Below are positions 1 to 12,200 of a DNA stretch of 64,000 nucleotides, in pieces; position 1 is the first letter of the stretch, and each line of letters opens with the position of its first letter. Made by a program: the position numbers and the translations under genes. Origin of the DNA: Heliocidaris tuberculata. Lineage: Eukaryota > Echinodermata > Echinoidea > Camarodonta > Echinometridae. The notes under the pieces were generated by a model. That model did not search any database. It was not told the origin of the DNA and saw only the letters and a list, made by a program, of their open reading frames with translations. The DNA lies in NCBI GenBank assembly GCA_025618425.1, contig CM046832.1, positions 70,945,187 through 71,009,186 of the forward strand. The letters run 5' to 3'.

Positions 1-898
1 TTCCCCTTCTTATAAATGCCCCTTATCACTTCCATTGAGCTATGCCCACTTCCTCTTTTAATAATGCCCCCATCCTGCCACTATGCAATTTTAAAATCCC
101 AGTGCCCTCACTGAACACTGAATTTCAAACTGAAAAGTGAAAATTCAGATACATTTATACATTTTTCTTTCTTACATTGTTTTAATAATGTTAAAGGAAT
201 GGGGAAAATTGAAATAACAGACCAATAAAAGTTTGAGTAAAATCTGATAAGAAATGAGAATGTTATTAATTTTTTAAAGTTGTAATCAATCAAACACAAC
301 TTGGCAACCGACTCCGTGACGTATCTTGTAAGGGCCCATCCCATTTGCCCTGCAGTACTAAAAAATTATATTTTCTGCTTTTATTTAAATCAGCTAAATA
401 CCAGGGTGAAATTTCCCTTTCATGTAACTATTTATTAGACTGCTTCATTGAGAAAATGATCTCTCTTAATTTATAATAGGCATACAATTGTTTGCGTGTG
501 TTCTTGTTCCATCCCAGCAACAGTCACACCCCCCCCCCGCCCCCTCTCTATATAACGTACGAACATTGAGTCTTTAAAAAAATAATTGTTTTAATGAATA
601 CATTGAATTTATCAACAGTCTTTTCACTAACGCCTTTCCGACTAGAATATTCATTAGGCCTGTGTGACATTGACAGCCGATACACCCCCCCCCCCCGGCC
701 TTATTATAGGCCCTATGACGAAATTTAGTGGAATCTAGCTCTGCCTCCACATGGATTACAAATCTTCTATGATTTTTCAAAGTTCAAGTATATAATGCCA
801 AGGAGTGTAACAACCGATGAAGAAGATTTTTTTCTTTAATTGTTAAGAAAACAAACCGTTTGTTTTATCATTTACTCATCATTATTTTACACTACATT

Positions 899-1016
899 TT
901 CTTCTTCTTCTTCTCCTTCTTCTTCTTCTTCTTCTTCTTCTTCTTCTTCTTCTTCTTCTTCTTCTTCTTCTTCTTCTTCTTTTTTTTTTTTTTTGGGGGG
1001 GGGGGGGGGAGGGGGT
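899..1016. repeat. (TTC)n microsatellite joined to poly-T and poly-G
   Basis: About 80 bp of CTT/TTC repeats, then poly-T and a run of about 17 G with one A. The open frames across it (poly-Ser, poly-Phe, poly-Glu) are repeat artefacts. Confidence 0.95.
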
Positions 1017-1415
1017 TCACATTTTTTCGCCGGGGAGGGGGGAGGAGGACGAGGATGTCTCGTTACACTTATTATAGCAGATAACTCCTTGGGTATAGCA
1101 TGGGAATGTATTAATGTAACTATGATTCCCTGGTTAATCCTTGGGTAAACAGGCGGCCTTCCAGTGGTCATGACAACGAGTCCACAGAGGTCATGACCCT
1201 TAATTGCACAACAGATGGAAGATAAGAGCGTGAATAGTGTCCATGCAGTAGAAGTTTGTATACTTTGTATGCAGCTATATAGTAAACATGAGCTGTACAT
1301 GTGGGGAGTTCTCCTAAGTCATCAACTTGTTTCTCTTTCCTCCGCTCATTACATGGTATTTATGAATAAACTTTATACATTAATTTTATTATGACAAATT
1401 TTTATGACGACAATA

Positions 1416-1565
1416 AAACAATATTATTATTAATAATAATGATAATAATAATAATAATAACAATAATAATAATATAATAATAATAATAATAATAATAATG
1501 CTAATAATAATAATTATAATGATGATGATAATTATGATAGTAACAATCATAATAATGAAATAAAA

Positions 1566-1603
<38 letters not shown>

Positions 1604-1604
1604 A
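1416..1604. repeat. ATA/AAT-rich and (TAG)n triplet repeats
   Basis: Interrupted ATA/AAT/ATG triplets up to about 1560, then a pure TAG run at about 1568-1603. A small matching CTA run sits at about 1682-1696. Confidence 0.92.
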
Positions 1605-1870
1605 AATGACAATAATAAACCAACTCCGCACGGTTTATACTTTACTTTGATTTTTGTTAGTTTGCTAAAAAGAGTGTAGGCCTACTACTACTACTACTCT
1701 AAAAAATTATAGGACGACTTAATAATCAGCCACCAACAGAAATATATTAAACACCCTGAGCCCCTGCCAAGCCCTATACTTCCCTTATTGAACAATATTA
1801 TTAACATACATGGTTTGCTTTATTGACAAAAAAAAAAAAAAAAAAAAATCCTGGAAATAGACTAACTCTT

Positions 1871-2160
1871 AGCTGACGTCACGTAACGACCAGAGCACAC
1901 GTAATTGTATAGACGTCACGTAATGACTAGTCAAAGTACACGTTACCTAAATGACAAAGCACACGTTACATTAACTGACGCTTCTGAACCCTTTGGCCAC
2001 TTATGGCCGGAGGGGTCAGTAACGTCTGTAAAAGTAAAGTACACGTACCCTTAAACACACGTGACGTGATGACCAAAAACAGTACGCGTACTGAATACTG
2101 GCTTCTGATTGGTCAATATAGGTACGTGTATCGAAAATCAAGTACGCGTGGTGAGTAGAC
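1871..2160. repeat. CRE and CACGT-rich degenerate tandem repeats
   Basis: Units of roughly 37-41 bp carrying GACGTCACGTAA (full TGACGTCA at 1874-1881, second copy at about 1912) and ACACGTWA recur to about 1990. Further CACGTG and ACGCGT motifs continue to about 2150. Possibly a degenerate transposon end; a regulatory role is unproven. Confidence 0.55.
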
Positions 2161-3299
2161 GTAAGTAGACCCCGATGGCTTGCCATATCGAACAGCCATT
2201 TACTATTTACATGTAAAAAAAATCCATGTAGCGCTCTAGCGCACCATTGCAGTGATGCGCTTTTGATTCGTTCAACTCACTGTGAAACATAACCTTACAC
2301 ATTCGTAATGAAGATTTCGATTTCGGTCTGAGGGTCTTAGTTTTAGCTTAAAGTCATTTCTCAGTTCGCCCATCATTATGGTCTTTATTCTTTTAACAGT
2401 ATCAACTGAATGGTTTTTCAACCATTACCACTTCCGACTTACGAGAGTCTTTGAGTTCAGGTTAAAACTAATATTAAAAAAAAAACAAACAAACAAAAAA
2501 ACATGAATACAATTCAATGAATATTAATGAACAGTGGGGGGAGGGGGGGGGGACAATATATCTGGATAATACATGCAGATGTACGCTAGGCTATTCATAG
2601 AATTAATGACACTCTGACAGAAAACACAGGTACAGCTCTTGTTTGTTTTGCAAAGTCCTTTGAAAGAACGTCCTTATTTACATGTATATTGCACATCGAA
2701 AATGTCAAAATGAAAAGTTACGTGTTGACTTCTTGACTGTAGAGCGAGAAAAAAAAAACATGTCATGGACACATTTAATATATTTATGTTTCCTTTGTTT
2801 CATTTATTTATTATTGTCTCCGATCTCCATCAGGTGGTGGAAGGCGTGGGGCAGTTGAGGGACGGGTTCATAATAAGAGTTATCAACTATATATTGTCTA
2901 AAGGCTGGTACGCTTCACATTTTTAAACACAAATCAGACAAAGGGATTAAAAACTTTCTCTTTAACATTTACTAGTAGTGACATTTATGAGAGAGAGTCA
3001 GAGAGAATAATAATTAACCTCCTGCCCCCCCCCCAAAAAAAAATGATCTTGTTTTTCAGTTTCCGTCATAAAACTTGCACTTTCTAAATTCCAAATAACT
3101 TGAGAAGCATGATCTGATGAGTGTGTGTGTGTGTGTGTGTATGTGTACTGGCAAAGAGAGAGGACCCAGCATGTATTGATGATTTTATGTGTACTAGTAG
3201 TGGTACGTGTGTGTGAATTTCAATAATTGGCGGGTTGATCACACGTTGAGAATGAAACTGTCGGTGAGACGATGACCGCGTGCGTGAGGACTCGCAATG

Positions 3300-3390
3300 T
3301 GTATAATGAGGAGTGTAGATACTACAGAAAGCTTGCCATTTTCGCCAGGCAAATCAATACTCCGTGTGAACAGTGAAGTTTGTGTACAAA
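3300..3390 (+). other. Candidate non-coding first exon of the CFAP20DC gene
   Basis: A strong splice donor (GTGAGTAAGT) starts at 3391 and could join the acceptor at 4886 that opens the exon carrying the start codon. The 5' end is not defined by the sequence; no TATA box or clear initiator was found, so the start given is arbitrary. No convincing RFX X-box was seen nearby. This is inference from one splice signal and its position. Confidence 0.3.
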
Positions 3391-4885
3391 GTGAGTAAGT
3401 GACTCGATCTCTACGATCACGATGTCAAAATTCCCAAGAGCTGCCCGTACAAAATTATTAAGAATCATCATGATCATCGTCTCAAACGAGTTTTTCTTCA
3501 TAAGATTTCTTTGTATTCCCCTTCCTTTTTTATAAGTACATGTACATTCATGTATTTTGGATAAACATGTGCGAGGGACTGTTGACCGCGCGTGACTACC
3601 TAAGGCGCTGGTGCGCTGGCATGATTAGACGGTAGACAATTTCTACAGATTAGATTTAGGCGGCTTATGCCTATCCTGTCTTGCGCCCACGCGATTTCCT
3701 CCGCCTGTTTTGTTGTTGTTGTTGTTTTTGTTTTTGTTTTTTCCTCGAATGGTTTATTTCAGTTGCCAAACACAAAGGAGTTTTCCCACAGTGTTTGTAG
3801 CTTCTTAGGGGTAAATATTGGCTTGTAATTCGTGTTATATCATTTTCGGGTAACCGGGAACCCGCCCGAAAAATAGTCGGGTTCCCGAATTGAAAAAATA
3901 CCCGAAACTCCCACCCCTACCCAGATTTTAAATCATCATAAATGTGGTAGCATACAAAAGGAGATAAAATTTCTTTTCTTATGATGTATCACAATACATC
4001 AAGTTATGTTTATTTGACACAAGGTTACTGGAGAAATTTGGGTTTCCTTTTTAAGAAACACACTGTAGTATAGCAGCATGGTAGCCCTAACATACAAAGC
4101 AAAATATTTTTTGGTGATTGGTACACTTTAAGTTTAATAGGAATTCTTGCTATGCTGTCGAGACATACTGTACTCATGGAACCATTCCTATGTTGGGCTG
4201 TTTCAATTTTGGTGGCATTCGACCGCTCAGTTTAAGAGGTAAAAACACCAGAATAATTGGCAAAATTCTGGGAAATCCTTCCTTTTTACATGGTAGGATT
4301 ATAAAATATCCTATTTCCAGACAATTCCTTCAATTGAATCTCTATTACCATGATCAAGTGAAATTTCCTGGCTTTTTTTTTACCTGTGATCTTGCTCCTG
4401 TGAAGTTCTCATATGAGATCAAGAACACACACTTGCATAGGGGAGGCAATCCTGGCAGTATAGTGGTCTAGTGTGCAAGGTTATATAAATAACCTCTCAC
4501 ACATGTGTGAATGGTCTAGACAAAGACATGCATCTAACAGTAACTGGCAGGATTATCTTGCTATATAGGCAACATTACTTGAAGATGGAACTTAATTATG
4601 GACCATAATTCTAGATCTGCACTTCAAACAACATCTGCTTGCAAGTGACCATTGGTACTGCAAACAAATAGACCCCTATCTTGGCATGATTATCTTCGAT
4701 GATAGTTCAATCAATCTTTTGTTGTCACAAGTTATTTACAATTGATGTTGCATGTAGTCAAGTTTATGGTAGATGTACAGTTTTTACACAAATTAATCTA
4801 CTTCTTTACAAAAATTAAACTGACGTTTAAAACTTCTTTTTGAATGCATATGGTTCGTTCATGTATGTCATTTGCTTTTTTGCAG

Positions 4886-4993
4886 AATACAGTCATGATC
4901 AATAGGATGCCAGATGTAGACAGCAAGTTGATCACCCTTGATGATGTTTTCTTTTCTTCTGGTATTTCAATTTGGAAATGGTAAAAACTGAAG
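4886..4993 (+). promoter_or_regulatory. 5'-UTR part of the start-codon exon, with three upstream ORFs
   Basis: A good acceptor (TTGCTTTTTTGCAG) ends at 4885, so this 108-nt segment should be leader sequence joined to the first coding exon. It contains uORFs in all three frames: 4895-4984 (29 codons, in frame with the main ORF but stopped), 4941-4991 (16 codons), and 4978-5001 (7 codons, overlapping the main ATG at 4994). The main start is chosen because MFKNEFQ is the conserved beginning of CFAP20-family proteins. Confidence 0.6.
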
Positions 4994-5014
4994 ATGTTTA
5001 AGAATGAATTTCAG
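4994..5014 (+). CDS. CFAP20DC: CFAP20DC coding exon 1
   Basis: Encodes MFKNEFQ, the family's conserved N-terminus; ends in CAG with donor GTAAGG, phase 0. Only seven codons, so it is easily missed by gene finders. Confidence 0.88.
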
Positions 5015-6231
5015 GTAAGGAGACTTAAGCCTAGTTGATGAAAAAGAATTCACATTTGGCTCATTAATTAATTTTGAATGTTGTGAAATTATATCGATCA
5101 ATACCATTTTTTTGCCAATATAGAATACAAGTTACAGTTGTATGTTTCAGATTATATCTCTAGCAATTTCATTTATATGACAGGATAATAACTTGCAGTT
5201 GTTAATCACATTACTGTAGCAATTCATACCATTTGGACAATACCTTATAGGGAGTTGTTTTTTTTTTCTTGAGGATTAATTTATTTTCTTTCAATATTTT
5301 TGTCAAATTGACTTGGTTGGAAAATTGGAAACCCCTATCCGAACTATCATTTGCTTAGTGGAATACGCCTAATTTGTTCCTTATAAGCCTTTATGTTAAA
5401 AAGCTTTATATATATATATATATGGTATGTATTTGGACATGTTACGTCACACACCAGTGAGAAACACTAAGGGGTTGGAATGGGAATTTGCTCTAACACT
5501 CTATTTACTCAGATGAAAACATTGATAATTCAATTGATTTTCTTTAAATATTCTTCTTTTTTCAGGGTGGTCCCTTTGTGGAAGTATTCAGTTCACAGGT
5601 GAAAGAACCCTTATCAAAATGGAAATTATCAGGGCACACCTCCATTCAAAAGGTAAGGTACTGAAGAATGATGAAGAGCTATATCTGATTTCATTTGATT
5701 ATCAGTCATTTTTTTATGCCAAAATCGCTATCTTTATAGTGACAGTGTATCAAGCATTATCAAATTGTATTCATCTTTAATTGTAGAAAGCTGTTTGAGT
5801 ATAAGCTATTGAAACTGAACAGGCTGTTTCCTAAGTGAAAGGACAAGGAAAATGAAATCTGTGTTATGTATTGAAAGTACTGTAGGGAGTTACACATGTG
5901 AGTCAGTAGTTTTGGCAGAAGAATTGTTATGCATCACCCTTTTTGTGTTATATTTTGTAAAACTAGATAAATTTTTCACACCAGTATGAGTTCCTATAAT
6001 TCTATCATCGTTTACCCTAACACAGTCACTTTCATCTGAAATGATAACTTGTAAATGTCTTATCCCCTCAGTCATTTGACAAGGAGTGTAAGAGCTATAT
6101 CCACACTCTTGAGGGAGCATCAACAACCACAAAGATTCAGCTGCCTAAAGACACCAAACAAGCTTGTGAGTTGGCTCTTTACCTTGTATTCAATTCATAT
6201 TTTTTGAGTATCAGTGTTTGTACTCCATAAA

Positions 6232-6265
<34 letters not shown>

Positions 6266-9200
6266 CATTAGTTTATATTTCTTTGTGGCATCCTAGGTGC
6301 ACTTGGTCACAGTAGCACTTCCAGATTTGCTAGTTATTACCACATTACAACCTTTCAAAACTAAATAGCCAAGTTGCTTTTCAGGCACAGCAGCATTGCA
6401 CAAAAAGAAAGGTTGTCTTGTGATATTGTTTGAAAAAAATATGGTGCAATTTTCTGAGATTTTTGCCTACAGATTTGCTCCCAGGTTTATTGAATACAGA
6501 ACCTGAAGTCCACAGATAATGTGATGCTTCTTTTACTTTTCAGATTTCATTATCCACAATTATAATTTAGGGAAACTGTGGGCCTTTATCTGTACTTACG
6601 TGTTAGATCTACTAATACTTTCACATATTGCTATTCTTGCAGTGCTGAGAATCATAGTTGTTGGATTCCTTACTTTTAAGAATACAACATGCAAAGTTTC
6701 TCATACTTTCCTCTGTATTGTAAAATTATTATTTTTTGTTTTCCGTGAAAATCAGTGATACGCAAAGATTCAGGGCAGCATGATTAAGAAGTGGATTGTC
6801 ATTTGAAAAATGTGCTACATACTCATTTCACCAGTAAGACTATTGCTCATAAATTTGAAGTCTTACCGTGAGTTTGTATTGATTTCTTTACACACAGTGG
6901 TACTTATCCAGCGTTACTTGGTGATACAATCCTTTGTGCCTCTTGGACAAGATTTCTCTATGGAATTAGGGTAAATATGAAATTAAATGCATTAATACTA
7001 AAATATACTCTGGAGTGGTAAAATAATTCTATTAAAGAAATACAAACACTGCCAGTGGGGAAACAAAATAAAAACAAAAATATATTTACAGGTGTTATGT
7101 TTCTGGACTGGTCCGATTTATCCATATGTAGCACAAGTAATTTTGTATTTTATGTGTATGATATAATCCTGTGTAATGTTTCGATTGATTTTTTTTGAAA
7201 AACCACAAATTAATGTCTTGTGAATAAGATTTGAAATGGCATTCATTTTAAAGTCAAAAATTCAAATTGTATGAGTAAGAATAGATTTCCCCTTTTATCC
7301 TCGTCTTCAGTGGAGACTGACGTTTGGTCCTATATAGGAAACAAGCAAGTGCAGCCTAATTAGAAAAATGATCTTTCTGTATAGTGTACATTATATTCTC
7401 AAGAGAGCTTAAAGAATTAGGCATAGTAATGGTGGTAGTTACATTGGTATTGAATATGAAGCTGATACTCCAGAATTTGTTATTTTTTTATTTCAGGGTC
7501 ACTGACATGGGCAACAACAAGAGACGGTTGTTTTTCTCTACTGCTCAGAAGGAGATCTCTGCTACACCACTCCATGCTAAAGTACCTCTCACCATCATAA
7601 AGAGAGCAATTGTGAGTACCATTGTAGAAGGCCCTACTCAGTTTAACTATTTCAAATTGGGATTTTCAGAAGAATACTGATATTTGTATACCAAATACTG
7701 ATCTTCCGTATTTTCCTCAACAAAATATTGATTTTCAGCCAGTAGAATAAACAAAATTTTCAAATGAATGTTGGCTCTGACGTAGATATGGATATAACAT
7801 ATTTATGCAATTCAACAAAATTAAGACAGAGTTTGTATTGTTCCTTGAATGTTTTATGTGCAGAAGATAAAAATGGACTCAATTTCTCCACATCCATTCA
7901 GAGAAATATTAGCACCATCCATTGTGTGTTGGTGGCTTTGCAAATCGGTGACTTGATATGGATAACAGTGAAAGCGTCAAAGCATACGCAAAGTTTTTAC
8001 TCTTCTTTCTAATCCACCAAATCTAGAACTATAGAAGTTTCATGTTACAGTGCTCAGGTATAGTTTCCCAACAGTTCTTCTGTCTGCTTAAGTTATACAA
8101 GCGTAAGACAATTAAGGAAGCTTAGCGAAACGCAATGGCACGTAAAGATGCAGGAAAGACACAAAGAGTGAAATTGCTAGTTTTGTCTGTGCATCTAAAA
8201 ATCACAATCAGACTTATCTGAATGAAAGTTTTCATATGATTTTGCATAAAATGTTCATAGAGTTAAATACCAATTCTGCATGCTAATATTTTGGTTCTGC
8301 TTCTATAGAATAAAATTATGATTTTAAATAATTTTGTCATATGAGTCTTTCCCGCGTTCTTACATACCATCATGTTTCGCTAAGCTACCTAAGTAATCCT
8401 TGTAGTAACCACCTTGGATGATAAAAGTGGATATTTCTTCTATCTTTGCAGTGGCTTAATCTGACTGTGGACATGGTTTCCTTAGTAGGGGAAATGTTCA
8501 GGGGTCAGACGTTCAAGTCTCTTGATACTATCATTATCTCAGCATGCTGTAAGCTCAGGAAAATATTCACCTTGAAAGACCAACCTCCAGATACAACAGA
8601 TGATGATGGTAAGTTGTTTCAACACCATGACTATTGTATATCTACAGAAAGATAGATTTTTATTTATTAAAGATGGAAATAAGGAGAGAGAAAGAGAATA
8701 TTGAAGGAAATCAAACTCAAGTTTAAAGAACAAAATGACTATAAATTTCAGTAAAACTTAATGAATGCTGCTTCCATGTTAGTGGACTCTGCTTATAGAG
8801 CAAAAGTGAAATCCTTTCACAACTGTTTACGGGTTCCTTCCAAAGGCAAGTGTACCAGTGGTCATCCCGCAGTGATCACTTTGAGAAAGACATTGGTTCA
8901 GAGAAGGTTGGAGCTTCCAAGTATCTAGAGAGTAGCACAGAGTTTGGAAAACTTGTCAAGTCACTGCACATACACTAGACCTTGAAGTTTGTGTAAGAAA
9001 TGAACTTGCCAGTGGGACTGGTGAGTTTTTTTAGTGCACTTTTAAAGATGTAATTTTAAAGAGCAACTTTTCCTATTTGTATATTATTTTTACAACAGAA
9101 TTGTATGACTGTACACCATTAACCAACAGTGCTGCAGATATTTCATCTATACCAAAAGCTTGCCAATTTACTTCAGATGTACCTTATCACACCCAGGTAA

Positions 9201-12200
9201 AAATGCTCAAAATATCATACTTGCAATAATTTAATTAATTATTGTTTTGGTTTCTGTCTTACCTGGATAGCGGAGCGAGACTATACGCATCACTATTTCC
9301 GTTGTTGACATCCCCATCAGCGTCATCATCAACAATCATTCTGTAATGACAATAACTTTTTATAGATTTGAGGTAGAATCACCAAATTCATACCACAGTC
9401 TTAGAGATGCAGGTCAACTTTGAAAATGAGTTGAATCTTACATAGCACAAAAGTCAAGAGGTCAATGAACTTTGATCTCTGGGTCATGAAGTTAAAGTTG
9501 AAATCTAAATTTACACCTTAATTCTACATTTGCCATGATACCATTTTAAACTGTTTTTAAAGACATTTTTTGTACAGGACAATATTCTGATAAAAATTTT
9601 GAAATTACTTTTTTATACTAATTTTTTAAAACATTTTTTGACCAATAAAGTTAATCACTATAAAGTTGGTATGGAATAAATGATCATATATAGAGTGACT
9701 TGGTACTTTTACTGATGACTTACATGTCTTTTCTTCTATGACTTGATATTGATGTGTGACTTGCTGGACATAGTAAAGATAACCAGATATCCCCCAATAT
9801 AAAATATACATGTGTTACATACAGGTTCTTTCAATGTCTAAGTTGAGACATGCTGAGTTCAAATTAAGAGGAGATGGAAGCAGGCCTTCTTCATCCAGTG
9901 AACCTGGTAAGAAAACCATGAACAAAAACATTTTATTTTTTCCAACATCTCTGGAGCATAGCTCCTAAAGTAATTGTTCTGTGTGCAAATGAACAAGGTG
10001 TGAACAGTATCTTCTCAAATTTTTTACAATATGTACCTTACTAGCTCTTTCACATTCCCTATTAAAGTGAATAAGACATATGTATGCTGATTTAAAGTCG
10101 GGTTAGTTTTTTTTTATCCTGGGAAAATTCAAATTTAGTTTGTAATCTGGAGCAATAGCTCTTAACTTTTTTGGGCCACTCGACCCCTATGTGGCTTTCC
10201 CTGTCAGTAATGTGCCCCCCAAATACACAGCATGGTCAGTGCCAATTCCCCATGTAAAGTGATTGTAGAATGTAAGTAGGATTTGTCTTATTAATGGATC
10301 ATTAATAAGAAAAATTTGTTACCCCAAAAGTGACCACTAGGTAACCACTGATCTGATTTCAAACTTTGATTGCCCTTTTATTAATCATGGTTATGTGGAT
10401 TTTAGCTCCGTGCAATTACAAGAGGAACAACAAGCATATTTCAAAAACTATTTCAACCTTTTGCTTTGATGTTGTTAAATCCAATACTTCCTGTTCCTTC
10501 AAAAATTGAATAATTATTCATTTTTGATTGTTAGTAGAAATGAATGTACTTTACACGCTTCATTTCCAGATTTAAATTCCAGTCTGCGTGCCAAAGATGA
10601 TAGACCGATGCATATAGCATTTGGAACTAAAGTGTATGCACCCCAAACATCATCTGGAAGGAAGGTATCAGCAAGAGAAAGAGAGGTAGGGAGCAACTTA
10701 TGTATTATACTCAATCATTATGAACACCATTATATTTTAACATGAATTTATTAGGACATGCACCATTTATTATTCCACCCATTTTGTTGAAGAATGAATT
10801 GACATATGTCCCTTTCACATGATAAAGTTTTTCGCAAAATTGTTCATATTATTAGCAGTAGACAAGCACTGATTTTCCCACACAAAAAGGTCCCAAATAA
10901 GATTCTCAGAAAGTGACAAACAGATACAAAGTGAGTACTGCAGACATGATTATACTCACCTGCTACACGTCTGTAGAAACTTGTAACAGTAGCATCTTTT
11001 TCTAGATGTTGGCATTTGTATGGTAACTGTTGTCTGATTTATGTGATATGTTTGTGTCAAGTTGCTCACCAACTCTAAGAAAAGTAAATCAGTGAATTAA
11101 ATGCTCTATATTATTTTGAACATTTCACATGCATATTTCAGGGTGCTGGTACTAGTGGGAGTAGAACAAGTTGTCATCACATTTCTTGATATTAGATGCT
11201 CTCTTATTTCACGTCTTGAACATTCAATATTTACATTTCAGGGTTCTAGTGGGAGCAGAACAAGTCGGTCATCACATTCCAGATCACAGGCTTCAGATGG
11301 TAAATTGAGTTCAGTCTATTTTTTTTCCCCATTTTTTTCATGTATTCCATTAAGGTCTTCAGTGAATCTAAGGATGATTGGAATATTTTACATCTGGTAG
11401 CAATTTTGATCTAATCATATGACTTAAATAGTTTATTTGAAGTAGTCAGTAGGTCAGGGGACACAAAGTTTGAGGAAATCATTTGTGAACACATTGCCCA
11501 TTTTTACTTAGTTGGGTACTTTCTGTCATGTCACAGATTCTTCATGATTAGTGAGAAAGTTCCGAAATTGAATGTACAAGAACCATTACTACATATCAAT
11601 CAGTCTGGATATTTCATTTTTTATAAGCATGTCTTAGAATATTCAGTATCAAAAAGATCTCAAAGTATCTTTCCATCATATTTGTTTGATTTTATGCTTG
11701 AAACTGATCCTTGAGTCAGGAAGAAATGTTCTGAGGTGTTGAAATCATTCATGAAATAGAAGGAATGTCATTCATTTATATAACCCATACAAGAGCCCCT
11801 CATCAAATTTCAAAAAGCACTCTCTTCATTGTGTCACCTGAAAGACTTTGTGTTCCAACAGAATATATTATATTTTAATCAGTGATCATACTGAAATCTT
11901 GATTTCCGTTACTCCCTCAGATCCTCCAACCAGTGCACGAGGTGTTGCCCCTCCTATCGGAGGAGAAGTCAATAAACTAGTCGTACATGGCCACACCCGT
12001 CAGCAGTCTGACCCAGGCACTGAGATTGACAATCCAGATAAAGTGGATAAAGGTATCATTCTTTGCCATCTACTGCATGTATCGTAAGATTTTGTATCAT
12101 CTGGTAGATAAGATTGGTTGATGTTGGGCTTGCAGCCAAAAATACTTCATAACCCTGTTAACATGACACAAAGTTGTTAACTCAATTTCATCATAGCCAG

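Larger units (their letters stand above)
1..3299. other. Upstream non-coding region rich in simple repeats
   Basis: No exon recognised. Holds poly-C tracts near 530 and 686, a (TTC)n run followed by poly-T and poly-G, ATA and TAG triplet runs, poly-A at 1830-1848, a CRE/CACGT-rich repeat cluster, and a (GT)n run at 3120-3141. Bases about 190-300 resemble one end of the MITE family whose fuller copy is at 27963-28546 (AAAGTTTGAG, then AAATCTGATAAGAAA). Confidence 0.5.
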
